Positions 12,343-23,300 of a stretch of DNA of 64,000 nucleotides are shown in pieces. Made by a program: the position numbers and the translations under genes. Under the pieces are notes generated by a model, which saw nothing but the letters and a program-made list of their open reading frames with translations, searched no databases and was not told where the DNA came from. Numbering within the stretch: position 1 is the stretch's first letter; every line of letters starts with the position of its first letter. Source of the DNA: Syngnathus acus (Eukaryota; Chordata; Actinopteri; Syngnathiformes; Syngnathidae); assembly GCF_901709675.1 (NCBI RefSeq), contig NC_051092.1, positions 6,576,491 through 6,640,490 on the forward strand, in the 5' to 3' direction.

Positions 12343-13778
12343 TTAGAGCTAGGGTTAGGTTTAAAGCTAGGGTTAGAAGTAGGGTTAGAGCTAGGGTTAG
12401 AGCTAGTGTTAGGGTTAGGGTTAGGGTTAGGGTTAGGGTTAGAGCTAGAGCTAGGGTTAGGGTTAGAGCTAGGGTTAGGGTTAGAGTTAGGGTTAGGGTT
12501 AGGGTTAGGGTTAGAGCTAGGGTTAGAGCTAGAGCTAGGGTTAGGGTTAGAACTGGTTAGGGTTAGGGTTAGAGCGAGGGTTAGAGCGAGGGTTAGAGCT
12601 AGGGTTAGGGTTAAGGTTAATGTTAGAGCTAGAGTTAGGGTTAGAGCTAGGGTTAGGGCTAGGGTTAGGGTTAGGGTTAGGGTTAGGGCTAGGACTAGGG
12701 TTAGAGCTAGGGTTAGGGTTTGAGCTAGGTTTAGGGTTAGAGCTAGAGTTAGGGTTAGTGTTAGGGTTAGAGCTAGGGTTAGGGTGAAGGTTAGTGTGAG
12801 AGCTAGGGTTAGGGTTAGCGCTAGGGTTAGGGTTAGAGCTAGGGTTAGGGTTAGAGCTAGGGTTAGGGTTAGGGTTAGAGCTAGAGCTAGAGCTAGGGTT
12901 AGGGTTAGGGTTAGGGTTAGAGCTAGGGTTAGGGTTAGAACTGGTTAGGGTTAGAGCGAGGGTTAGAGCTAGGGTTAGGGTTAAGGTTAAGGTTAATGTT
13001 AGAGCTAGAGTTAGGGTTAGAGCTAGGGTTAGGGTTAGGGTTAGGGTTAGGGCTAGGGTTAGGGTTAGGGTTAGGGTTAGGGCTAGGACTAGGGTTAGAG
13101 CTAGGGTTAGGGTTTGAGCTAGGTTTAGGGTTAGAGCTAGAGTTAGGGTTAGTGTTAGGGTTAGAGCTAGGGTTAGAGCTAGGGTTAGGGTGAAGGTTAG
13201 TGTGAGAGCTAGGGTTAGGGTTAGCGCTAGGGTTAGGGTTAGAGCTAGGGTTAGGGTTAGAGCTAGGGTTAGGGTTAGGGTTAGAGCTAGAGCTAGAGCT
13301 AGAGTTAGGGTTAGAGGTTAGGGTTAGGGTTAGGGTTAGGGTTAGGGTTAGAGCTAGGGTTAGGGTTAGAGCTAGGGTTAGGGTTAGAGCTAGGGTTAGG
13401 GTTAGGGTTAAGGTTAGAGCTAGGGTTAGGGTTAGGGTTTGAGCTAGGGTTAGAGCTAGGGTTAGGGTTAGAACTGGTTAGGGTTAGGGTTAGAGCGAGG
13501 GTTAGAGCGAAGGTTAGAGCTAGGGTTAGGGTTAAGGTTAATGTTAGAGCTAGGGTTAGGGTTAGGGTTAGGGCTAGGACTAGGGTTAGAGCTAGGGTTA
13601 GGGTTTGAGCTAGGGTTAGGTTTAGGGTTAGAGCTAGAGCTAGGGTTAGGGTTAGAGCTAGGGTTAAGGTTAGAGCTAGGGTTAGGGTTAGGGTTTGAGC
13701 TACGGTTTGAGCTAGGGTTATGGTTAGGGTTGGCGCTAGGGTTAGGGTTACAGCCAGGGTTAGGGTTAGAGCTAGGGT
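12343..13778 (+). repeat. Degenerate telomere-like repeat array with higher-order units
   Basis: About 1.4 kb of the vertebrate telomere hexamer TTAGGG and variants is interspersed with the octamer-like AGAGCTAGGG, AGCGAGGG, TTAAGG and GGGCTAGG. Variant blocks recur in the same order. The landmark GAACTGGTTAGGG appears at about 12550, 12938 and 13471, each time followed by the same succession of variants (AGCGAGGG, TTAAGGTTAATG, GGCTAGGACTAGG, GGTTTGAGC). This is therefore a higher-order repeat of roughly 390-530 bp. It interrupts one of the tRNA-containing units. Its long open frames (Leu-Gly, Arg-Val, Asn-Pro-Ser peptides) are a by-product of the repeat. Confidence 0.95.
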
Positions 13779-13815
13779 CCATAAAACCATATATATTCCA
13801 TGCAATGTGACTGAG

Positions 13816-13887
13816 GGTACCATAGTGTAGTGGTTAGTGCTCTGGACTCTCACCCCAGTGACCTGGGTTCAAATCCCAGTGTGGCCT
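13816..13887 (+). tRNA. tRNA-like pseudogene, anticodon CTC (copy 2)
   Basis: A 72-nt copy with the same A box (TAGTGGTTAG), loop CTCTCAC (anticodon CTC) and T loop TTCAAAT. The acceptor stem GGTACCA against TGTGGCC has two mismatches and the anticodon stem one (CTGGA/CCCAG). It is flanked by the same unit sequence as the other copies (CCATAAAACCATATATATTC upstream, ATTTTATCATAGAAA downstream). It is probably a degenerate member of the tandem family. Confidence 0.5.
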
Positions 13888-14011
13888 AAAATATTTTATC
13901 ATAGAAAGATTTGCAACACAGTCGCTTGTGTGCTGCCCCATATAACCATAATAAACATTTGCTTGTGAGCTGCTCCATAAAACCATATATATTCCCTGTA
14001 ATGTAAGCGAG

Positions 14012-14083
14012 TTTTCCATAGAGTAGTGGTTAGTACTCTGGACTCTCACCGCAGCGACCTGGTTTCAAATCCCTGTGAGACCA
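14012..14083 (+). tRNA. tRNA-like pseudogene, anticodon CTC (copy 3)
   Basis: This is the most decayed of the five 72-nt copies. The A box is intact apart from an altered stem (GAGTAGTGGTTAG). The anticodon stem is broken (CTGGA/CGCAG), the T stem is disturbed (TTTCAAATCCC) and the acceptor ends in CCA in place of CCT. The loop still reads CTCTCAC. The spacing to neighbouring copies (about 190 bp) shows it is one unit of the tandem array. Confidence 0.45.
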
Positions 14084-14205
14084 AAAATATTTTATCATAG
14101 AAAAATTTGCAACAGTCGCTCGTGTGCTGCCCCATATAACCATTATAACTATTTGCTTGTGAGCTGTTCCATAAAACCATATATATTCCATGTAACCTAA
14201 GTGAG

Positions 14206-14277
14206 GGTTTCATAGTGTAGTGGTTAGTGCTCTGGACTCTCACCCCAGCGACCCGGGTTCAAATCCCAATGAGACCT
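14206..14277 (+). tRNA. tRNA-like gene, anticodon CTC (copy 4)
   Basis: A 72-nt copy whose acceptor stem GGTTTCA/TGAGACC pairs completely with one G-T pair. The D arm and A box are intact. The anticodon stem has one mismatch (CTGGA/CCCAG) around the loop CTCTCAC, and the T stem has two mismatches at its base. A T4 run follows at about 14283. Confidence 0.5.
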
Positions 14278-14392
14278 AAAATATTTTATCATAGAAATAT
14301 TTGCAACACAGTCGCTCATGTTCTGCCACATATAACCATTTGCTTGTGAGCTGCTCCATAAAATCATATATATTCCATGGCACATAAGCGAG

Positions 14393-14464
14393 GGTTTCAC
14401 AGTGTAGTGGTTAGTGCTCTGGGCTCTCACCCCAGCGACCTGGGTTCAAATCCCGGTGAGACCT
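14393..14464 (+). tRNA. tRNA-like gene, anticodon CTC, best-folded copy (copy 5)
   Basis: All four stems pair: acceptor GGTTTCA/TGAGACC, D arm GTGT/GTGC (loose, as in the other copies), anticodon stem CTGGG/CCCAG around CTCTCAC, and T stem CTGGG/CCCGG (one G-T) around TTCAAAT. The 3' base is T before an encoded TAAA; CCA is not encoded, as expected in a eukaryote. Downstream TTTT may terminate RNA polymerase III. By sequence memory the body is closest to tRNA-Gln, with the loop changed from a CTG to a CTC anticodon. A truncated sixth copy begins near 14589 and is cut at about 14604 by the hairpin satellite. Confidence 0.65.
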
Positions 14465-14605
14465 AAAATATTTTATCATAGAAAGATTTCCAACTCAGTT
14501 GCTCGTGTGCTACCCCATATAACCATTATAACTATTTGCTTGTGAGCTGCTCCATAAAACCATATATATTCCATGTAACGTAAGCAAGGTTTTCATAGGG
14601 TAGAG

Positions 14606-15780
14606 AGTCCGTGTGATTCCCTCGTTAAGTGCACCTGCGTGAAAAGTTTTAGCTCCTGCAGAATGTGAAAATGACCAAAAACTTTTCACGCAGGTGGACT
14701 TAACGAGGGAATCTTGGAAAACATGTTGGAATGCGGCCCCGAGGACTAGACCTTGACACCTGTGACCTTTGACCATGATATTTCCCAAATAAAGTGGCCT
14801 GTTATTAGGTACACTTGAAAATGGCGGTGTACCTAATGGAGTGTCCGTGTGATTCCCTCGTTAAGCGCACCTGCGTGAAACGTTTTAGCTCCTGCAGAAC
14901 GTGAAAGGAGCTAAAACTTTTCACGCAGGTGTGTTTAACGAGGGTAACTTGGAAAACATATTGGAACGCGGCCCCGAGGACTAGAGCTTGACACCTGTGA
15001 CCTTTGACCATGATATTTCCCTAATACAGTGGCCTGTTATTAGGTACACTTGAAAATGGCGGTGTACCTAATGGAGTGTCCGTGTGATTCCCTCGTTAAG
15101 CGCACCTGCGTGAAAAGTTTTAGCTCCTGCAGAACGTGAAAGGAGCTAAAACTTTTCACGCAGGTGTGTTTAACGAGGGTAACTTGGAAAACATTGGAAC
15201 GCGGCCCCGAGGACTAGCGCTTGACACCTGTGACCTTTGACCATGATATTTCCCTAATAAAGTGGCCTGTTATTAGGTACACTTGAAAATGGCGGTGTAC
15301 CTAATGGAGTGTCCGTGTGATTCCCTCGTTAAGCGCACCTGCGTGAAAAGTTTTAGCTCCTGCAGAACGTGAAAGGAGCTAAAACTTTTCACGCAGGTGT
15401 GTTTAACGAGGGTAACTTGGAAAACATATTGGAACGCGGCCCCGAGGACTAGAGCTTGACACCTGTGACCTTTGACCATGATATTTCCCTAATAAAGTGG
15501 CCTATTATTAGGTACACTTGAAAATGGCGGTGTACCTAATGGAGTGTCCGTGTGATTCCCTCGTTAAGTGCACCTGCGTGAAAAGTTTTAGCTCCTGCCG
15601 AACGTGAAAATGACCAAAAACTTTTCACGCAGGTGCACTTAACGAGGGAATCTTGGAAAACATGTTGGAATGCGGCCCCGAGGACTAGAGCTTGACATCT
15701 GTGACCTTTGACCATCCTATTTCCCTAATGAAGTGGCCTGTTATTAGGTAGACTTGAAAATGGCGGTGTACCTAATGGAG
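14606..15780 (+). repeat. Tandem satellite of ~235-bp hairpin-bearing units (5 copies)
   Basis: The landmark GTGTCCGTGTG recurs at about 14606, 14841, 15076, 15309 and 15544, and a divergent copy starts near 15780, giving a period of 233-236 bp. Each unit carries two arms of 35-38 bp (starting CCCTCGTTAAG and ending CTTAACGAGGG) that are inverted around a short loop, so a single strand would fold into a long hairpin. Units 2-4 end the arm with TTTTAGCTCC; units 1 and 5 carry a different loop. The rest of each unit has TTATTAGGTACAC facing GTGTACCTAAT, which links the satellite to the palindromic element at 15891-16273. It has no coding potential. Confidence 0.92.
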
Positions 15781-15890
15781 TGTCCAAGTGACATCACAGA
15801 TCAAACAGCCAATCAGGAGGTGGGGGTGAGGGCGGGTGTGGCACTTTTCACTTTCACTTAAGCTTTTTCCCTATTGAAGTGGCCTGTGAT

Positions 15891-16273
15891 TAGGTACACC
15901 TCATGGACACTACAATAGGTACACTACACGAGGTAAAAAAAAGAAAAAAGAATAAATAAATAAGAAAGTGTAGTGAACGATTCGGTGAACGATTCTTTTG
16001 AACAAATATTTTGAGTGAACCGATTCTAAAGATTCAGTTCACTTGAGAACTGGAATGCACATCACTAGTACAAAACAGTGCAGACGACCATGAGCTTCCA
16101 GGTTGAAATAGCCGACTGGATAATAACATGGGCTCTTGCTCGGTATGAACTTGGTTCGACCCCAGGTGTGAGAAAGTGCTTTTATTGTGCAATTAGCCCT
16201 TTATTTATTTATTCTTTCTTTTTTGTTTTACCTCATGTAGTGTACCTATTGAAGTGTCCATGAGGTGTACCTA
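15891..16273. repeat. Palindromic miniature element, 'TAGGTACACC' termini
   Basis: It begins TAGGTACACCTCATGGACAC and ends with the inverted form GTGTCCATGAGGTGTACCTA. The arms extend about 75 bp through the ACTACACGAGGTAAAA and AATAAATAAATAA parts. The centre carries AACGATTC motifs and a tRNA-like GGTTCGACCCC. It looks like a non-autonomous terminal-inverted-repeat transposon. Part of it (15918-16155) recurs inverted at 11577-11809. Confidence 0.8.
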
Positions 16274-16279
16274 CACATA

Positions 16280-19200
16280 TTGTCATATAAAGCAGTGAAC
16301 CAAATGTCTGATTTTTGTTTTAATTGGCGAATAAAAAAACAAGGAATAAAACACCAGACAAGTTTTAACATAAATGTTTATTTGAAAATAATAATATTAA
16401 ATGTAAATTTCAAACCAGCAATCTAATGTGAAATTGCAGTAGATATATTGGATAACAATATTTAGGCGTATATATGCATACACGTTATTTAAAAACTACT
16501 ACAAGTGTTATAAAATCAAGATTACCCAAAGAGAAGCATAATCTCCCCGTTGTTGCATAACGGCGCATCCCTTCATGCAATAAAGTTAGCCGTTAGCTTG
16601 GAGAACACGTGCATAAAAGAAGTGGTGTTTCAGCGAGTGGTTCTTTCTTTCCTTGGCAAATCGTAAATCGACACTCTGGCTTCCATAGCAGTGCCGGCTC
16701 TACGCAGGGGCAAGAGGGGGCAACGCCCCCTCAAACAGATGTCCTGCCCCCTCGAATCAAACTTTTAGAAGTGAAAAATCCGCTGATAGAAACACACGTT
16801 AATCAGCCCCCTCTCTTCTCTCATGTCGGTGCAGTGTGTGTCCTCACACAGCCTGCTGTCAGGACTCCGCGCCCCTCCGTAAACATCCAATCCCTGTGAG
16901 TATGCAAATGAGGCAAGACGCAGCCAGAGAGTGTCAAGTTACAGTCAGCGCGGTAGGAGTTGGAAGAAGCAGTAAAAACTCCACCAAACTCGTCGTAATG
17001 ACCCGTGATATAACTAATGATTAACGACAACTCAAATAATAGTTAATATAACATTCATATTATATGTTCCCCCCCCTGAGAGATTGCCACCTTATTGTGG
17101 TCAGGGGGTTTGCGTGCCTCAGTGACCCTAAGAGCAATACCAGCAGAAGCTTTAATCTTCAGGTGGGACACCCAAGCTGGACAGGTCTTAGTGTAGAGGC
17201 CTGACAGAGTGCAATCCACTTCTCCAGGTTGAGATCTGGACACACAGCTAACAACTGCCGTGAAGAAAACACTAACAGTGTTAAAAATGTGTAAAAAAAA
17301 AAAAAAAACATGCCCCCTTCACATTTCTGACTGCCCCCTCTTATGTGCATTCCTAGAATGTTCCATAGTTCACGCCAGGAGGGAGACGCAACACATTTAC
17401 TGACTGATCCGTTGATGCACGGGAAGTAAGGCAGTTGACTCGTTCGCGAACGGGAAAGTCAGGATTCGTTCCCTCACTGAACGGGAAGTTACGTCATTTT
17501 CTTCTTCGTTTTGTTTTACGGCGAGGCGGCACCAGCTTCAATGGGCATTACCGACACCTCCTGGTTGAAGTCATATGAACTGAAAAAAGAAAACAAAATC
17601 GTTCTTTTGAACGAATCGTTCACTCACGAGCCAACACTAACAGCAACATAACATAAAATAACATAACATAAACTGAGTATGTGCCAATGCCACAACATGA
17701 AATCTCAAGATTCTCCGATTTGCCACGCATGCACGATTAGCAAGTGGCTGACCAGTGGTTTGGCGATCCTGTTTACAATGCGCTCGGTATTTAATGTTGG
17801 ACAATTTCCCACGGCACAGCTGAACATCTCTCACGACACACGTGATGTTGGGAAACACTGCCTTAGTGGATTCCCGGGTATGCTGGAGCCTATCACAGCT
17901 GACTCTCAGTGTGAGGTGTCCTGAACTGGTCGTCAGCCAATCACAAAGCAGGTAACCAGTTACACTGAGGTTCACACCTACAGACATTTTAAGATTTTCA
18001 ATTATCCTACCAACCATGTTTTTGGAGAGTGGCGTTTGGGGGGGGTTAGGGGAACCCTGACTAAAGGGGAGAAAACGCGACACAGGAAACCTGGAGTCCA
18101 GATATGAACCCACGACTTTGTATATGTAAGGCAGATGTGCTAACTTGAACAGACAATCTTTTAGACAATCTAAAAAATAAAAATACTAACATCCAAAATG
18201 TAGACATTTATTTACAAATACATTTGCATAGAAATTTAAAATTGCAACATAAGATACAGGAGAACATTTTCTTTACAATAATATGTTGTCTGTGCCCCCA
18301 CTTGTCTAAAAATGGCATTTTGATTAGTATTGTGTTTGTGGAGTGTGAGTTATTCAGGAAAATTCACCTGTTTTTATCAGGGGCGGCCAATTTGCTATTT
18401 GCTGTAGACCAAAAATGACATGACAGTTGCCAGGTCTCAGGTCACAACCAATCATGGCTCAGCTTCAGAAAACTGGTGACAGTTCAGTTGACAACAAGTG
18501 GCAAAATGGCCACTCCCTGAGATGGATAAAAACAAGTGGATTTTGACAAATTCCACAAACGAAACAGTAATCGGAACAATAGGGCTGCACAGAACATATT
18601 ACAGAAAGAAATTGGGGGTTGACTTCTCCTTTTCGCACATACTATGCATAATTTTGTAAATATTTAGCACAATATCCAGTGCCTGAATCAAGCTGGCTAG
18701 CTGTTGTTTTCATCTTGATCAAATAAATGTAAAGATTTGTGTATACTTTATTCCAACAGACATGTACACAACCTCCATTGGTACACTCATCATCATGACA
18801 TTGTGTTTGGAATCCATAAAGGGTTTTGTCATGAACATTTTAAAATTGCTATTACAATACCAATACAAATGAAGAAAATATAATCAACTCTGTGAACACA
18901 GGTTGGATGAATTGTGTTTCAGCCACCTCATTATCACAGATTTGAGAGTTATTGCTGCACTGAATAGGTTTAGAGTGCAAAAGCTGTTATTCCACAAATA
19001 TTTACATTTTTCATCCTTAAAATAGTAAAAATTGAAAAAAGCATGAAGGTAATGTAATGTGTATGTGATTTTCCATGTTATGCATCTATTCTGTCAAATG
19101 TGAGTCATTCTGCAAACTAGTGGATTTCCTTCCAGTGTATTTTCTCTGAATTCAAAATGTATTACGCGTCAATGTTTTGTTCTGCATTGGTTATCAACAG

Positions 19201-20380
19201 TGCCCAGAGGGAACGCTTGAGGCTCAGCCAGCTATCAACACTTCCTGCTGCCCAGTCAGATGGTCGGTCCATCGTCATCCTCCTGGGAACTGTGGAGTCA
19301 TTGCAAGCAGTCGCTTAATGCACAGTTTGTTCTCAAATGACCAAATTCAACATGTAAAAAAAAAAAAAAAAGATGCAAAGAGACAGCTTTGACCCCAAAG
19401 TCCCGCACAGCTGGAAGACTGACAAGCTGACCTCATTCCCTCACGTCATTCTTGCTCGGGCACGTATATTGACATCATCCATCGTTTTCGAAATTTGTGG
19501 AAAAACCGCTGCTCTCTACAGGATGATGCGCAACTGGAACTATCTAAGAATCTGCTGTACAAAGCATCTTACAAAACATATTTTTATATTTTTTTTACAT
19601 TGTAGTAGCTTCATCATTAACAAAAGAAGAAAGAAAATGGGGGGGGGTTAAGACTTACAAAAATACAGTGCATATCCATTGAGGCCACACTATCAATAAG
19701 ATTTTTACTCAAGAGAATCGTTTTACATGCATTTAATCCAAACTGATGGACGAATCTTCTACCATTGGGAGAACATCCCAGGTTACACATACTTTGTTTG
19801 CCTCCTGCCCTTCGCCACCACGTTCCATGTTCCACGTTCACGCACCGCCTTTCACTTCCTTACTCCCTTTGCTCACTCGGAAGGCTGATTTTAGGGAACC
19901 GCGTGTATTGAGGATGAGAAGAAAATGAGAGCCTATGATTCTTTGTTGTTGTTCTTATTGTAGTCCCGCGTGGTTATTTATGATTGAATGAAGTCCGCAA
20001 AACTTGACGTGTCAGAGTAATGCTGTATCTGTATTGCGCTTCAATCAGCTCATGGCGGTGTAACTCGCAAGTGATCTGACATGGGAAGGTCAGTGTGGTT
20101 AGAAGAGCAGCAATGGCATGTGACTTGGTTTGGGCAGTGATCCCTTGCGACAGTGAGGAAAAGCACACATCAACACTCACACACACACACATACACACAT
20201 GAAATAGGAATGGGATGCTGACAGGATGTGAAGGCAAGATGAAATATTGAGAAGATGAATGGATTAGCTGCGTAAGCAAAGCCGTAGCCTGCATTTTGGC
20301 TGAACTGGGTGTCTGGTTTGTTTAAGACCTAATAGGAGGGTGCTTGATCAGTACTTTGGCCTTCTCAAGGAGACCTTCGA
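16280..20380. other. Intergenic between the repeat block and fa2h; repeat fragments only
   Basis: No gene is recognised. Visible pieces include a likely repeat around 16690-17350 framed by GCCCCCTC motifs in both orientations, and a stretch at 17380-17640 with AACGATTC/GAATCGTT motifs like those in the palindromic element to the left. A retroelement end lies at 17875-18140. The right end (about 19.5-20.38 kb) should contain the fa2h 3' untranslated region. Open frames are short and lack domains. Confidence 0.4.
17875..18140 (+). repeat. Degenerate fish retroelement 3' end
   Basis: It contains GTATGCTGGAGCCTATCACA, a CAGCCAATCACA core and, further on, a diverged GGAGAAAACGCG and AACCCACGACTTT. 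These are the conserved landmarks of a very common percomorph non-LTR retroelement or SINE end, also present at 41777-42037, 27100-27245 and 37021-37140. It is heavily diverged. Confidence 0.6.
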
Positions 20381-20382
20381 GA

Positions 20383-23300
20383 TTAGAATTTCTCAGCAGG
20401 GATGACTGTGTTGAAGGGGTGGTCCCAGAATGCGGTGCTGATTCCAAAACCTGGAAAGACAAACATTTGGATTAAAACAGTTGTTCTAAAACTCTTTACA
20501 CCAAGTATCACTTGAAAATTAAATTAGCTCTTCAAGTAAAGACCATCATCCACAAATGAAAAATTCAGCAGAATTTTAAGGATGTGTTTTTAATATTGTA
20601 AATAAGCCACTGTCACATTATCAACTTCTTGAACCTTAAAACTGCATCTAAATAAATAATACCTACTTAATGATACATTAAAATGTGTTTAGCATAAACA
20701 GGTCATTAAAAAATGTACCTAAATACATTTTCATGAATAAAAAGACTGAATGAAAATGTTACTTAAAAGCTAAACCGTAATTGGTCAGTGATTCTATTGG
20801 TTACCGCTAGAGGAAGCCCGCATACCATACTTAGGGAACAAATCAAACTGAAAGCAGGCAAGTCCACTGATGTCGGGTTGTGTGGTGCCTACCAGCTCTC
20901 TGGTGCTCAAAGTGGTGTTTGACGTGGTAGGCCTTCAAGCTGTACATGTACGAGCCTTTCTTGGGCGACCCGTAGTGAAGGTAGTAGTGGATCATATCGT
21001 AGATGACGTAGCCACACAGTCCCCCAACAAACATGGACATGGCCACAATTTCTGGCAGCAGGTTATTGAGGATTGTGTAGAAGATTCCAACCACAAAGGA
21101 GGCCAACCCGGGTGGAAAGACCAGCCGAGAGCCGTCGAATGGAGACTGAAGAGATGGGTCATAAAAGATTAAACATGCGGATGTACATTCGAAAAGTCAA
21201 CTTATTGACAACTGTGGAAGTCAATATAAAATTTAGAGGATGTGCTTTGCCAACATCTACATATTACGTCCCCTGTGGTGGCAGCCATTTAGAGATTTTG
21301 GAATTCTGTCGACACAAAAGGCTCACCTTTTAAAAGGTGCTCCTTCGGTTTTTGAAAAAAGTAAAAGCTTTTAAGTGCGCCTTATGGTGCGGAAAATACA
21401 GTCATTTAAAGGGAGGGGTGTTGGAGACATGATACACAGGTGCTTGTTATTCATGGGTATTTACGGTACCTACGTACATGTGATTAATACTATCGAAATA
21501 TCATGCGAGATTCCCATTTTAACTTTTGATGCCGCAATTTGTTTGTACCTTGTGATGCTGTCCATGGAGGAGAAAGTGTAGCGTGATGAGGTAGTAGTTA
21601 TGAGCTGGTGGTTTCATGTGAAAGACAAAGCGATGAATGCAGTACTCGATGAATGACCACAAGAACCAGCCCATCATGAAGAGCAGTGGGAAAGTGTACT
21701 TATGGACCATGACAGAGAAGTCTGTGGACACAGGCGCACAATATTAAAACGGAGGATGAACATGTACCAAAGGTCACATGTCAATGTTAGAGAATGAGTG
21801 GCATTTGTGAATTTTGAATAAACTTGTGTTACCTGAGGTGATAGGTATTTTGGTGGTACCCTTTGCCAGGTTGGCGTAACAGGACCAACTAAGATAACAT
21901 ACAAGAGGAAGCCAAACCACGGGCACCCAGTACCTGTTATGACAGAGAAAGCGTGAATCTGAGTATTTATCATCTAAAATTGAAAAGGAAGTCTTATTTA
22001 TTAACATATCCTTAATTATTTGAAAGTAGGAGCTGCCTGTCTTACCAGGAAGTCTTGGTGCTGGCCTCAAGGAAAGAGTTTCCAAAGAGTCTGATGGGTC
22101 TGTCAACTGGCTGATGTACCCAGGCATCATATTTCTCTCCTAAGTGGCCTACCTGCCACGCCAAGGGCTTCCTCCAGTCCACCAAATCCTGACAAGAACA
22201 GACCATGACGAGAGGAAGTGATTTCACGAAATCGCCAACAGGTGGCAACAAAACATTAGGAATTGTTTCAGGAACAACTCAGCGACTTTGTGTGTGGAGT
22301 AAGAAGTGGGGTTGTCCAAACTCCATCCATCCATCCATCCATCCATCCATCCATCCATCCATCCATCCATCCATCCATCCATCCATCCATCCATCCATCC
22401 ATCCAAGATGGTTTGTCGTTCAAATGACACATAGGTCATTGAAAACTTGATGTCCATAAGAGGAGAGGCCTTTGGCAATAGCTTCTTGATTCAATTATCT
22501 TGTTTGAATAAAAGAAATATATAGAAAGATTAGACCCCTCTGTTGTGATAGCACAGCTTATTTGAAAAAAGAGTGGACGAGTCTCAATTCAGTTAATCGG
22601 CACCAATTTTAAATCAAGGCTTTGTTGAATATAAGCTTTCGTAACGTTTAAACTCACTGAATGGCGAAGGTTTGTAAGTCTTTCGGAAAGTAGCAAATGT
22701 TTTTTTGTTTTTTTGTTAAGGTTTGTTCAAAATCACAAACTGTCGCAGACATTCGCCAGGCAACTTGAAACAGTTTTAGTGGTCACAAACATTTTTTCTT
22801 GTCGCAAAGAAATTCTAAACATGTTCAACATTTCAAAAAACTGTTGGCAAATGACTGGCAAACGTTTTTGTTACAGTTTGCGGCCTTAAACAAACCCTGG
22901 CAGAAAAATCCATTTGAGCAACATCATAAAAAGCATGCTCCAGTACATTACATTATATTGTAGGAAGTAATAAAATAAAAGAATAATTTCACTTGACTTT
23001 TTGTCACATTATAGAAAATTGTAGATGGGCATTTTTTATCCCTGCAAATATGTGAAGATAGGTATTACCCAAAAAAAAACTTTAAATAGGAAATAAAATC
23101 ACTACTACGATTTATCTGGACATGACAATTCTAAATTATGGGTTTGGGAGGACATGACACGACTACTATAAACGTGGTCTGCTTATTTGAACATTTCAAT
23201 CCACTCAGTAGAAAAACAAACATCCTACCTATCAAAGAATGGAAAAAAAAAACTAAGGTAACGTAAGCTCTTGCCAAATATTCATCCCTAATGACCTGAC

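Noticed and set aside
12343-13778. A true chromosome end
   Set aside because: The array is degenerate and is flanked on both sides by unrelated sequence and genes, so it is interstitial.
12222-13853. Long open frames of 65-180 codons on both strands
   Set aside because: They are translations of the hexamer array (Leu-Gly, Arg-Val, Asn-Pro-Ser runs). A stop-free repeat gives such frames automatically.
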